Origin: Lentisphaeria bacterium | Lineage (GTDB): Bacteria > Verrucomicrobiota > Lentisphaeria > Victivallales > UBA1829 | NCBI GenBank assembly: GCA_017455665.1 | Contig: JAFSZN010000168.1 | Coordinates: 1 to 47,041 of the forward strand | DNA: 47,041 nucleotides | Direction: 5' to 3' | Shown: positions 13,767 to 21,681 of the stretch, piece after piece | How positions within the stretch are numbered: the stretch's first letter is position 1 | Layout: every line of letters starts with the position of its first letter | Notes under the pieces: generated by a model | Databases searched by the model: none | What the model saw: the letters and a program-made list of their open reading frames with translations, nothing else | Told to the model about the DNA's origin: nothing | Translations under genes and position numbers: made by a program

Positions 13767-14839
13767 GACTTGGCTCCGTAGATCTGGGACAGGACCGACC
13801 AGACTTTCACGACCTGGACGGACGTGCCGATGGAGATGCGCACATAGCGTTTCGTGCGCGGATACGGGAAGTAGCGCACGAGGATGTTGCGGGCGCGGAG
13901 CTCGCGGAAACAGCGTTCGCCGTCGCCGTCGGGCGGCGCGGCAAAGAGGAAGTTCGTCTCGGAGGGGACGACCTCGAACCCGAGACCGAGCAGGCCGGTG
14001 CGGAGCATTTCGCGCGCCAGGCGGATCTTTTCGACGCAGTCCGTGAAATACTGTTTGTCCTGAAGCGCGGCGATGGCGAGCATCTGCGTGAGGTAGGAGA
14101 CGTTGTACGAGTCCTTCATCTTCATCATGCCGGCGATCGTGCGCGGATGCGCCAGGGCGAACCCGAACCGGAGTCCGGCGAGCGAACGCGATTTCGAGAA
14201 CGTGCGCGAAACGATCACGTTCGGGAAGCGGTTCACGAAGTCCGCGCAGTTGTCGGACGCGAAGTCGGCGTACGCCTCGTCGATCAGGACCATGCCCTTG
14301 TACTCGGCGCAGATGCGCTCCATCGTGGCGCGCGGGAAGCTGTTGCCGGTCGGGGCGTTCGGGCGCGCGATGAGAAAGAGGTTGGTGCCTTCGAGCTGTT
14401 TCAGGATGTCGTCCGGCAGGCCGAAATCGTCCGCGAGGTCAATGTAGCGCACCGGCGCACCGTGGAGTGCCGCCAGCGTGGGGTAGAGCGTGTAGGACGG
14501 GCGCAGGCAGGCGATCGGCAGGTCCGCCGAGGAGAAGCACCGCACCGTGATGCTCAGCGTGTCGTCCGAACCGTTGCACGCGATCACGTTGTCGCGCGTC
14601 AGGCCGAACATCTTCGCGATCTCGTCGCGGACGGGATCCGAGGTCGGATTCGGGTACAGGCGGAGGCGTTCCGGGTCGATGGAGGACAGCGCCTGAAACA
14701 CGCCGGGGCACGGCGGGAACGGGTTTTCGTTGGTGTTGAGCTTGATGAGCTCGGGGATATTGAGCTGTTCGCCGGGGGCGTAGCCGTCCATCCGGTCGAT
14801 GTCCTTACGGAAATAGGAGATGTATTTGTCGGGTGTCAT
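13763..14839 (-). CDS. hisC: Histidinol-phosphate aminotransferase
   Basis: This 358-residue fold-type I PLP enzyme converts imidazole-acetol phosphate plus glutamate to histidinol phosphate. Motifs are LNTNENPFPP near 34-43, ACNGSDD at 87-93, RPNAPTGN at 159-166, the PLP-ring Asp in LIDEAYADF (Asp187), and the Schiff-base Lys216 in SRTFSKSRSLAGLR. The C-terminal RYVRISIGT is present. AAAGG precedes the ATG. It follows hisD by 18 bp. HisC-like enzymes can also act on aromatic amino acids, but the hisD neighbour supports the histidine assignment. Confidence 0.93.
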   Translation of the reverse strand: MTPDKYISYFRKDIDRMDGYAPGEQLNIPELIKLNTNENPFPPCPGVFQALSSIDPERLRLYPNPTSDPVRDEIAKMFGLTRDNVIACNGSDDTLSITVRCFSSADLPIACLRPSYTLYPTLAALHGAPVRYIDLADDFGLPDDILKQLEGTNLFLIARPNAPTGNSFPRATMERICAEYKGMVLIDEAYADFASDNCADFVNRFPNVIVSRTFSKSRSLAGLRFGFALAHPRTIAGMMKMKDSYNVSYLTQMLAIAALQDKQYFTDCVEKIRLAREMLRTGLLGLGFEVVPSETNFLFAAPPDGDGERCFRELRARNILVRYFPYPRTKRYVRISIGTSVQVVKVWSVLSQIYGAKS

Positions 14840-14857
14840 TGCCGGGTGCCTTTCGCG

Positions 14858-16156
14858 TTAGTTCCGTCCGGTCCTGCGGATGGATGCGCTGCGCCCGTGG
14901 GCGTCCAGCCCCTCGATCTCGGCGAAGTGTTCGATCGCGTCCACCTCGCGCATCAGCGCGTTCTCCGTGAACGACAGGATGCTGCTGCGGCAGAAGAAAT
15001 CGCCCGCGGTGATGCCGTGGAAGAACCGGGCGGTCCCGGCGGTCGGCAGCACGTGGCTCGGGCCGGCGGTGAAATCGCCTGCGGGTTCCGGGGTCCACGG
15101 ACCGAGGAAGATCGCGCCCGCGGCGTGGATGCGCTTCGCGAATTTCGCGGGGGCGGCGCAGTGGAGCTCGAGGTGTTCCGGCGCGAACTTTCCGGCGATC
15201 TCCGCCGCCTCGTCCATGGAGGCGCAGCGGATCAGGAAGATGCCGTTCGCGAGCACCTTCTGAAGCGGCCCCTGGCGCGTGAGCGTTTTGGACTGCTCGA
15301 GGATCTGCTCCTGCACGGCTTTGAGCACTTTCTTGGAATCCGTGACCAGGACCGCCTGTTCGAGGCCGGAGCCGTGTTCCGCCTGCGACAGGATGTCGGC
15401 GGCGGTCCAGGCGGGGTTCACGCTGCCGTCGGCGACCACCATGACCTCGGATGGCCCGGCGACCATGTCGATGGCGACGCGCCCGTACACATAGCGTTTG
15501 GCGGCCGCGACGTAGGCGTTGCCCGGTCCGACGATCTTCTCGACGGCGGGGACCGTCTCCGTGCCGTAGGCGAGCGCGGCGATCGCCGTGGCGCCGCCCA
15601 TCTTGTAGACTGCCGTGGCGCCCGCGGCGACCAGCGCGTACAGCGTGGCGGGGTTGATGCTGCCGTCCTTGCGCGGAGGCGTGGCGGCGATGATCTCGCG
15701 GACTCCGGCGGCCTTCGCGATGGCGACCGTGTGGAGCGCGCTGGAGACCAGCGGAGCCGTGCCGCCCGGCACGTAGCACGCCACGCGGTCCATCGGCTTG
15801 AACTGTTCGCCGAGCGTGACGCCGGGACGCGGATGCGAGGTCCACGAACGCGGTATCTGCATCTTCGCGAACGCGGTGATGTTGTCGAACGCGAGCTTGA
15901 TCGCGGCTTTGGTCTTGCGGGAAACGGCTTTCTTCGCGGCGGCGATCTCCTCGTCGGAGACCTTGAGCTCGGGCGAGGTCAGGATCACGCGGTCGAACTT
16001 CGCGATCTGCGACAGGACCGCAGCGTCGCCGTGCGCACGGACCTCGTCCACGATCGCCTGTGCCCGCTCCTCGATCTCGGGGGGGCACGCCGGCCGGGTA
16101 TAAAGCGATTGAAGCGTCTGCTTGTAGTCGGCATCGGTGCAGTCAATGATTTTCAT
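14858..16156 (-). CDS. hisD: Histidinol dehydrogenase
   Basis: This 432-residue NAD- and zinc-dependent enzyme performs the last two oxidations of histidine synthesis. It shows YVPGGTAPLVSS near 128, GPGNAYVAAAKR near 205, IDMVAGPSE near 226, LSQAEHGSG near 256 (zinc-ligand His), and GPSHVLPTAG near 365 (the second metal-binding block). Length fits the family (about 430). ATG 16156, behind AAAGGA, is chosen over an in-frame ATG at 16243 whose 29 extra residues are not family-like. It is the first gene of the operon; the other his genes are not in the window. No convincing promoter was found upstream. Confidence 0.95.
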   Translation of the reverse strand: MKIIDCTDADYKQTLQSLYTRPACPPEIEERAQAIVDEVRAHGDAAVLSQIAKFDRVILTSPELKVSDEEIAAAKKAVSRKTKAAIKLAFDNITAFAKMQIPRSWTSHPRPGVTLGEQFKPMDRVACYVPGGTAPLVSSALHTVAIAKAAGVREIIAATPPRKDGSINPATLYALVAAGATAVYKMGGATAIAALAYGTETVPAVEKIVGPGNAYVAAAKRYVYGRVAIDMVAGPSEVMVVADGSVNPAWTAADILSQAEHGSGLEQAVLVTDSKKVLKAVQEQILEQSKTLTRQGPLQKVLANGIFLIRCASMDEAAEIAGKFAPEHLELHCAAPAKFAKRIHAAGAIFLGPWTPEPAGDFTAGPSHVLPTAGTARFFHGITAGDFFCRSSILSFTENALMREVDAIEHFAEIEGLDAHGRSASIRRTGRN

Positions 16157-16331
16157 GGAATCGGTCCTTTCTGGTTCGGGGGCGCAAACATTAATCCATA
16201 TAAGATAGCTCAAAAAACGCATTTTTCCAGTCGAAACGCCCAAAAAAACGATTTTTTCAGCTCCGGCCGCGGCATGGCGGGCGTGCCGTGGAAAAGAATC
16301 GGCTTTTTTTGAAAAAAACGCATCGCGACAC

Positions 16332-16359
16332 TTGCATTTTCGGAAAACCCGTCTAAATT
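16332..16359 (+). promoter_or_regulatory. Promoter of the candidate small RNA
   Basis: TTGCAT (16332-16337) and TAAATT (16354-16359) are spaced by 16 bp. The predicted first base, about 16366, coincides with the start of the RNA's closing stem. Confidence 0.6.
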
Positions 16360-16365
16360 AAACAT

Positions 16366-16480
16366 CAGGAAGCAGCGGTTCATTCCTCTGAACAAAGAAT
16401 ATATCGGGGCCGCAAGGCCTTATTGCACCTACTGTTAAGTTGGAGCGGTATATGAAACCCTGCTTCTGTTTTGTTTTTTC
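16366..16480 (+). ncRNA. Candidate structured small RNA, family not recognised
   Basis: This is a roughly 115-nt stretch with no open frame, its own promoter, and T-runs at the 3' end. The 5' end GAAGCAG (16369-16375) pairs with CTGCTTC (16460-16466). The stem extends with GGTT/AACC and CAT/ATG, giving about 14 bp with single-base bulges. Inside are a GTTCA/TGAAC hairpin (16378-16393, which competes with the outer stem) and a GGCC-GCAA-GGCC tetraloop hairpin (16408-16419). Paired ends with an internal bulge recall 6S or SRP-type RNAs, but I could not match either: the SRP domain IV core is absent. Its place between hisD and the TolQ-like operon suggests an independent gene. Confidence 0.55.
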
Positions 16481-16482
16481 CG

Positions 16483-16515
16483 GCGGATTGCGGTTTTTCC
16501 GAATCCGCTTTTTTT
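16483..16515 (+). terminator. Rho-independent terminator of the small RNA
   Basis: GCGGATT (16483-16489) pairs with AATCCGC (16502-16508), with an inner CGG/CCG helix, followed by seven T residues (16509-16515). Confidence 0.8.
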
Positions 16516-16525
16516 GTTTTAAAAC

Positions 16526-16554
16526 TTGATTTTTCCTGAAAACAGTATTATCTT
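16526..16554 (+). promoter_or_regulatory. Promoter of the TolQ-like/coiled-coil operon
   Basis: TTGATT (16526-16531) and TATCTT (16549-16554) are spaced by 17 bp, 75 bp before the GTG start at 16630. Confidence 0.65.
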
Positions 16555-16629
16555 AATAGGTAAACAAATCGGACCGTACACCCATCAGAGATTTATCATC
16601 AAAAATATTCGCAAACCAGGAGGAAAACC

Positions 16630-17223
16630 GTGAATCAAACACCTCAGAAAACCGGATCCGGCGCCGGACATTCCGCCCTCATTTACAATATCATCATCAT
16701 CGCACTCGCGATCATCATCGTGCTCATCCTCTCGTTCCTCTACAGAAAGAACGATTTCTTCCGTTCGCTTTTCGAGGGGAACGTGACCGCGCCGACGCAG
16801 ATGGCGAGCGAGAACGACATCCGCGAGGCGGCAAAGAACGTCGAGCAGATCAACAGGACGGCCACGCATCTTTCGTTCTTCATCCTCATGTTCATCCTGG
16901 TCCTTCAGGCGACCGCGTTCATGATGGCGGCGAAGGTCTTCTCCGCGCTGAAACGCAGCACGGAAGCCGTCGCGATCCGCCTGAAAAAGCTTGAGAACGC
17001 CGATCTCTTCCTCGACCTGCCGTTGTACTTCGGCCTGCTCGGCACCGTCTCCAGCTTCATCGTGATGTCGTTCAACCCGAACATCAGCCGCCTGATCGCA
17101 TACTCCTCCACGCTCGTCGGCATCATCTTCAGCGTGATCCTGCGCCTGGTCTTCCAGTACCCGCTCAAGCAGGCGCTCATCACCGCCGCCGATGAACCCA
17201 ACGGAAAGGAAGCCAAACAGTGA
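16630..17223 (+). CDS. MotA/TolQ/ExbB-like integral membrane protein
   Basis: This 197-residue protein starts with GTG, behind a strong AGGAGG. It has four predicted membrane helices, at about 17-37, 81-103, 128-148 and 152-176. The segment YFGLLGTVSSFIVMSF (133-148) closely resembles the GLLGTV...F stretch of TolQ/ExbB/MotA proton-channel subunits. An amphipathic stretch at 50-80 and a basic segment at 104-125 would face outside and inside. It is smaller than typical TolQ (about 230). The next gene overlaps its stop and encodes a protein with a single membrane helix containing Asp, as expected of an ExbD/TolR/MotB partner. Channel activity is inferred, not shown. Confidence 0.6.
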   Translation: MNQTPQKTGSGAGHSALIYNIIIIALAIIIVLILSFLYRKNDFFRSLFEGNVTAPTQMASENDIREAAKNVEQINRTATHLSFFILMFILVLQATAFMMAAKVFSALKRSTEAVAIRLKKLENADLFLDLPLYFGLLGTVSSFIVMSFNPNISRLIAYSSTLVGIIFSVILRLVFQYPLKQALITAADEPNGKEAKQ

Positions 17224-19034
17224 ACCGGTCCATTCTCATTGTCACATGCGACTTCCTGGTCCTGGCGGCAATGTCCCTGTCGATCGGGATGAACGAGGTC
17301 GGCGACCCCGCCGGAGCCGCGAAGATCTCGTCGCCCGCGACCCGTCTGGTCGAGATGATCGACGAGGAACTGGCGCGCCACGAGGAAGTGAAGCAGCAGA
17401 AAGACGAGCTGGCACAGCGCCTTGAGGAATTCCGCGCGCTCGCGCTGAAGGACGAAAAGCAGCTTTCCTCCAAAGACGAGGAGATCAAGCAGGCGCAGGC
17501 GAAACTCGCCGAAACGCTCGCCGCCCTCACGAAGTCCAAAGACGAGCTCGCCTCCGAAAAGACAAAGTCCGAACAGGAACAGGCGAAGAGCGCCGCCGAA
17601 CTCGCGAAGAGCGCCGCCGAGCTTGCGAAGACCAAAAAGGAACTCGACGAACGCGAAGCCGCGCTGAAACGTTCCGCCGCCGTCATCGAACAGAAGGAAA
17701 GCGAGCTGAAAATCTCCGCGCAGGAGCTCGTCGAACGCGACAAGGTCATCCGCGACAGCGAAAACCTCCTCGAGACGAGCGAACGCTCCCTGGCGCGCGT
17801 CACGCAGGAAAAGGCCGCCGCGACCGAAAAGCTCCAGCAGAGCGAAAAGACCTTGTCCCGGACGTCCGGCCAGCTCGAAGCGACGAAGCTCGAACTCGAA
17901 GCGCTCCGCGAACAGGCGCGCCTCGACCGCGCACGCGCCGAGGAGGCGCTCGCGAAATTCCACGCCTCCGAACTCGAACTCGCGGAAACGAAATCCAAGC
18001 TGAACTCCACGGAAACCCAGCTGAACGGCATGGTGCGCGTGCTGGCGGACGTCAATTCCGACCTCGTCAAGACGAAAAACGAGCTTGACAAGTCCGAGCA
18101 GTCGCTCGCCATCTCGAAGGAGACGATCGCCCAGAACGAACGCCTCATGAGCGAGAAGGACCGGACGATCGCGCAGACCGAAACGATCCTGACCCAGAAG
18201 GACAAGGTGATCGAGGACAAGGACCGCGATCTGACCGAGACCAAAAAGAAAGCCGACGAACTGGAAAAGATGCTCAACAACGACGTCCTCACCAGCTACA
18301 ACGCCTCCGCGCTCGAGCTCTCCTTCCACCTCGTCAATGACCGCCTCTTCAACAACATCGTCATCGACAAGTCGTTCTACCTCCCCGCCGTCACGCTTGG
18401 CGGCAAGGCATGGATCGTCTCCGCGTTCCGCGACACGACCGGCCTGAATCTGCACTCCGGCTACACCAAGGTCACCGAGCTGGAGTACAAAGTGCGCCGT
18501 CCGCAGAGCAAGGACAAATGGTCCGCCGTCAACGGCCCCGCCCTCTGCCTCGCCGAAGACGCCCGCGTGTGCCTCTTCCCCGTCGCTGCGGACAAAGCCG
18601 CGGAACCGGTTCGCGTAATCACGTTCGGCGCGCTCCGCGAACGCGGCCTCGACAACCTCACGCTCTTCAAGTCCGCGACGTTCTCGAAGGATTCCGCCGA
18701 CATCACGGGCCGCTGCTCCGTGAGCATGGAACAGGGCGACAATTATCTGTATATCCGCAACCCGAACCGTTCCTCCAGCGAGCTGAAGGCGGAAGTCGGC
18801 GACATCGTGCTGTCGAAGGAAGGCTTCTTCGTCGGCGTGGTCGTGAAAGTCTCCTCGGCCGACCTCGGGCAGACCTCCACGGCGCAGTGCTTCGTCTTCA
18901 CCGGCGAGCCCGCGCTTGCGAAAGCGACGCAGCTCCGCCTCACGAAGGAGCCGTCCCAGACGCTCTACTACGATTTCGTGGACAAGCACGAATCCCTGCG
19001 GATAATCACCGAACAGCTTGACAGAAAGAAATAA
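17220..19034 (+). CDS. Membrane-anchored long coiled-coil protein, partner of the TolQ-like protein
   Basis: The protein has 604 residues and a GTG start overlapping the upstream stop (GTGA). Residues 4-24 form a membrane helix carrying a buried Asp11 (ILIVTCDFLVLAAM), like the proton-relay Asp of ExbD, TolR and MotB. Residues about 45-355 are an almost uninterrupted coiled coil rich in Glu, Lys and Ala, with imperfect repeats such as AKSAAELAKSAAELAKT. From about 360 a globular domain of unknown type follows, with many beta strands and GDIVLSKEGFFVGVVVKV near 545, which looks trypsin-like or PDZ-like but is not assignable. It would project about 45 nm from the inner membrane. Function unknown; it probably forms a complex with the preceding protein. 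Confidence 0.6.
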   Translation: MNRSILIVTCDFLVLAAMSLSIGMNEVGDPAGAAKISSPATRLVEMIDEELARHEEVKQQKDELAQRLEEFRALALKDEKQLSSKDEEIKQAQAKLAETLAALTKSKDELASEKTKSEQEQAKSAAELAKSAAELAKTKKELDEREAALKRSAAVIEQKESELKISAQELVERDKVIRDSENLLETSERSLARVTQEKAAATEKLQQSEKTLSRTSGQLEATKLELEALREQARLDRARAEEALAKFHASELELAETKSKLNSTETQLNGMVRVLADVNSDLVKTKNELDKSEQSLAISKETIAQNERLMSEKDRTIAQTETILTQKDKVIEDKDRDLTETKKKADELEKMLNNDVLTSYNASALELSFHLVNDRLFNNIVIDKSFYLPAVTLGGKAWIVSAFRDTTGLNLHSGYTKVTELEYKVRRPQSKDKWSAVNGPALCLAEDARVCLFPVAADKAAEPVRVITFGALRERGLDNLTLFKSATFSKDSADITGRCSVSMEQGDNYLYIRNPNRSSSELKAEVGDIVLSKEGFFVGVVVKVSSADLGQTSTAQCFVFTGEPALAKATQLRLTKEPSQTLYYDFVDKHESLRIITEQLDRKK

Positions 19035-19192
19035 CCGCGCGAAACACGAATTTCCCCACCTCAAAAACACCAGGCGGCGCACACCGGACACCAACCGTTG
19101 CGCCGCCGATTCTTATTCCGATCTCGGGAGCAAAACCGTAAAACCGCCGGGCATCACACCCCGCCGCCCGGCTTCCTCAGGACCGCATCACC

Positions 19193-19564
19193 ATGCAGAA
19201 AATCATCGAAACCATCGTCTCCATCCCCGCCATCTATCGCACGATCTTCCTCCTCGTCTGCTCGAACTGCTTCATGACGTTCGCCTGGTACGGACACCTG
19301 AAGAATATGGCGAGCAAGCCGTGGTGGATGGCCGCCATCGTCAGCTGGGGCATAGCCTTGTTCGAATATCTGCTGCAGGTGCCCGCGAACCGCATCGGCT
19401 ACACCACGCTCACGCTCGCCCAGCTCAAGATCATGCAGGAAGTCATCACGCTCTCCGTCTTCGTGCCGTTCTCCGTGTTCTTCATGGGCGAAAAATTCCG
19501 CCTCGACTTCATCTGGGCGGCGCTCTGCCTCTGCGGCGCCGTCTTCTTCATCTTCAGGAAATAG
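19193..19564 (+). CDS. DMT-family (DUF486) membrane protein
   Basis: This 123-residue protein has four predicted helices and matches the DUF486 'DMT family protein' group. Features include NCFMTFAWYGHLK near 23-35, PWWMAAIVSWGIALFEYLLQVPANRIGY in the middle (described in part), and QEVITLSVFVPFSVFF before the last helix. Members are thought to be half-size drug/metabolite transporter relatives, with no known substrate. AGGA lies about 9 bp before the ATG. It is 158 bp beyond the coiled-coil gene and may be transcribed with it. A hairpin-rich spacer follows. Confidence 0.85.
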   Translation: MQKIIETIVSIPAIYRTIFLLVCSNCFMTFAWYGHLKNMASKPWWMAAIVSWGIALFEYLLQVPANRIGYTTLTLAQLKIMQEVITLSVFVPFSVFFMGEKFRLDFIWAALCLCGAVFFIFRK

Positions 19565-19636
19565 CACACACGGAGTGTGCCGGGCAGTGGGCGGCTGCGC
19601 TCGCCCACAGGGAGGGGTACCGGGCAGTGCGCGGCT
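19564..19636 (+). repeat. Hairpins and a 17-bp imperfect direct repeat between convergent genes
   Basis: GCACAC (19564-19569) pairs with GTGTGC (19575-19580). GTGGGCG (19587-19593) pairs with CGCCCAC (19602-19608) around the loop GCTGCGCT. CCGGGCAGTGSGCGGCT occurs at 19580-19596 and again at 19620-19636. The element lies between the stops of the DUF486 and LRR genes and may end both transcripts. Confidence 0.6.
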
Positions 19637-19645
19637 ACACCCGGG

Positions 19646-21292
19646 TCACGGACGGCGGGGCGTGATGCCCGTCTTGTAGAACGCGTTTCCCCCGATCGTC
19701 TTCACGGACGCAGGGATCTCAATGTTTTTTAAGCTGGAGCAGCCGTAGAACGCGTTTTTGCCGATCGACGTCATGCCGTCCGGGAGGTTGATCTTCTCCA
19801 GCCCGGTGCAGCCGGAAAACGCCGCGTCGCGGATCCGTTTCACGGAGTCCGGCAGTTCGATGCGTTTCAGCCCGGTGCAGCCGGAAAAAGTTTCGGCGCA
19901 AATCTCCTCCAGTCCGTCCGGCAGACGGATATCCTTCAGGCCGGCGCATTTGGCAAACGCGCCCGCCGCGATCCTCCGCACGTCCGGGGAAACGACGACG
20001 CGGCCGCCGTCCGGCATCGTCACGCAGGAAAGGAGCGTCAGCCCGTCCTCCTCCACGGCATAGAGAAAACCTTCCTCGAACCGGAACCGCGGCTGGTCGT
20101 CCGGGATGACGAGCCTGCAGCCGGTCCCTGTGAACGCGCTGCCGCCGATGCGTTCGATCTGCGTTCCGACCGTAAAGGGCGGCAGGCTGCGGCAGCCCAG
20201 GAACGCCTGTTCGCCGATCTCCTTCACGCTGTCCGGGATATTGATGTCGGCGAGCATGGCGCAGCCGGAGAACGCCTTGTCCCGGATCGCGCGGATGCCG
20301 TCCGGGATTACGACTTTTTTCAGGTTGGCGCAGTCCAGGAACATCGAGTCGCCGATGGTCCCGCGGGAGGGGAAATAACCGGGCTTTCCGGGCGATTCGG
20401 GGAGGAGCAGGTCTTCCGCCTTCGCATTCGCCGGAACGCGTCCCATCGCGGAGGGCAGCCGGATCTCCTCCAGGGCGGCACAGCCGGAAAACGCGCCGTA
20501 GTCGATGAACTCCACGGTGTCGGGGAGCTCCACCTCGCGCAACGCCCTGCAGTTTTGAAACACGCCGTTGCCGATCTCCTTCACGCTGTCCGGGATCCGG
20601 ATCTTTTCCAGATGCTCGCACGAGAGGAACGCGCCGTTTTCGATCCGCTCCACGCTGTCCGGGATGGCGACATGCTTCAGGGAGTAACAAATACAGAATG
20701 TGCCGCTCCGAACGGATTTCACGCCGTCCGGGATGCGGATGCTTACCAGGGCGGCGCACATGTCGAACGCACCGTCGCCGATCCACGTGACGCTGTCCGG
20801 CAGCAGGACGATTTTCATGTTTTTGCACAGGTGAAAAGCGAACGGCCCGATCTTCGTGACGCTGTCCGGGATGGTGACGCTGCGGATGCCGGAGTACCCG
20901 CCGAACGCGCTCTCGCCGATCTCCGTCACGCCGTCGGGGATGACATAGTGCCGGTAGTCCAGATACGACTCGATCCACGGGTATTTCTTGACCAGGCTTG
21001 ACTTGGCGATGTACTCGCCGAGGGGCGAACGCCGCACGAGCGAGGACCGGTCGACCGTGACCGTCCCGCCGCTCGAAGCGCACGCCGCCATCGGGATGCT
21101 GTAATGGTACATGTACGAATCGAAGGCATAGATCAGCCCCGCCGGGACGGCGATCAGCAGAAAGATCAGAACTGTCGACCTCAGGCGGCGGAGAAACGGC
21201 TCGCGCGGCATGTCGTCCTCCGGGCGTTCCGCCCGCGGACTGCCCGGCATCCTTTCATCCGCCGTTTTTCCGGTTCTTTTTCCCATGGTCAC
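19646..21292 (-). CDS. BspA-type leucine-rich-repeat membrane protein
   Basis: This 548-residue protein starts at GTG 21292, behind GAGGAA; an ATG at 21286 is equally possible. The basic N-terminus is followed by a membrane helix at about 38-56 that anchors or exports it. From about residue 115 it is built of some 14 LRR_5/BspA repeats of about 23 residues with the pattern (L/I)-P-D-x-V-x-x-I-G-x-x-A-F-x-x-C-x-x-L. The array is interrupted near 285-310 and 395-425 by non-repeat segments. BspA repeats occur in adhesins and surface proteins of oral and gut microbes and trichomonads. A shorter relative is at 41991. Surface binding is inferred. Confidence 0.9.
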   Translation of the reverse strand: MTMGKRTGKTADERMPGSPRAERPEDDMPREPFLRRLRSTVLIFLLIAVPAGLIYAFDSYMYHYSIPMAACASSGGTVTVDRSSLVRRSPLGEYIAKSSLVKKYPWIESYLDYRHYVIPDGVTEIGESAFGGYSGIRSVTIPDSVTKIGPFAFHLCKNMKIVLLPDSVTWIGDGAFDMCAALVSIRIPDGVKSVRSGTFCICYSLKHVAIPDSVERIENGAFLSCEHLEKIRIPDSVKEIGNGVFQNCRALREVELPDTVEFIDYGAFSGCAALEEIRLPSAMGRVPANAKAEDLLLPESPGKPGYFPSRGTIGDSMFLDCANLKKVVIPDGIRAIRDKAFSGCAMLADINIPDSVKEIGEQAFLGCRSLPPFTVGTQIERIGGSAFTGTGCRLVIPDDQPRFRFEEGFLYAVEEDGLTLLSCVTMPDGGRVVVSPDVRRIAAGAFAKCAGLKDIRLPDGLEEICAETFSGCTGLKRIELPDSVKRIRDAAFSGCTGLEKINLPDGMTSIGKNAFYGCSSLKNIEIPASVKTIGGNAFYKTGITPRRP

Positions 21293-21418
21293 ACGCCTGC
21301 TTCCTCGTTTGTTCCGATCTCATTCAGAATATACAGCCTTTTCCCGATTTTACAAGTCCGCGTTTTCTCACGCGGTCATTCCACCGCGAGTTTTTTCGCA
21401 AAAAAAACGCTTCCGTGC

Positions 21419-21446
21419 TTGATTTTTTCCGAAAAGAGGATATAGT
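21419..21446 (+). promoter_or_regulatory. Promoter of tRNA-Cys
   Basis: TTGATT (21419-21424) and TATAGT (21441-21446) are spaced by 16 bp, 20 bp before the mature 5' end of the tRNA. Confidence 0.75.
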
Positions 21447-21466
21447 AAACACATCAAGTTTACTAT

Positions 21467-21542
21467 GGCGTGATGGTCGAGCGGCTAAGGCAACGGTTTG
21501 CAAAACCGGTTCTGGTGGGTTCAACTCCCACTCACGCCTCCA
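21467..21542 (+). tRNA. tRNA-Cys(GCA)
   Basis: The 76-nt gene has a GGCGTGA/TCACGCC acceptor stem, GTGGG/CCCAC T-stem with TTCAACT loop, and anticodon GCA at 21500-21502. CCA is encoded. U73 and the G15:G48 pair, both typical of bacterial tRNA-Cys, confirm identity. The first anticodon-stem pair (27-43) is A-G and pair 13-22 is G-A, so both stems have one mismatch. Confidence 0.95.
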
Positions 21543-21557
21543 ATTCGCCCCCTCCTT

Positions 21558-21603
21558 GAGGCGGCAGGGTTCCCCCTCATTTTCCCTGCCGCCTCTTTTT
21601 TGT
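21558..21603 (+). terminator. Terminator after tRNA-Cys
   Basis: A 12-bp perfect stem (GAGGCGGCAGGG at 21558-21569 with CCCTGCCGCCTC at 21584-21595) is followed by a T-run. Confidence 0.92.
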
Positions 21604-21681
21604 TTTTTGTGGACCTCGATCCACTAAGGCACGGCGGCTCCGGATCGTCCGGCTCAGTTCAGATTATAACCGAAAACACGG

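Noticed and set aside
14147-16312. Long plus-strand open frame across hisC and hisD
   Set aside because: It is antisense to two clear enzymes with full motifs and has low-complexity Arg/Gly/Val composition.
16157-16331. Promoter for hisD
   Set aside because: AT-rich minus-strand sequence offers TATCTT- and TTATAT-like hexamers but no -35 at the right spacing.
16365-16376. SRP RNA, because of AGGAAGCAGC
   Set aside because: The rest of the domain IV core (the GTCAGG side and GGAA tetraloop in context) is missing, so the match is taken as chance.
19700-20940. CRISPR-like periodicity
   Set aside because: The roughly 69-bp period reflects 23-residue LRR_5 coding repeats, with no conserved DNA repeat and unique spacer structure.
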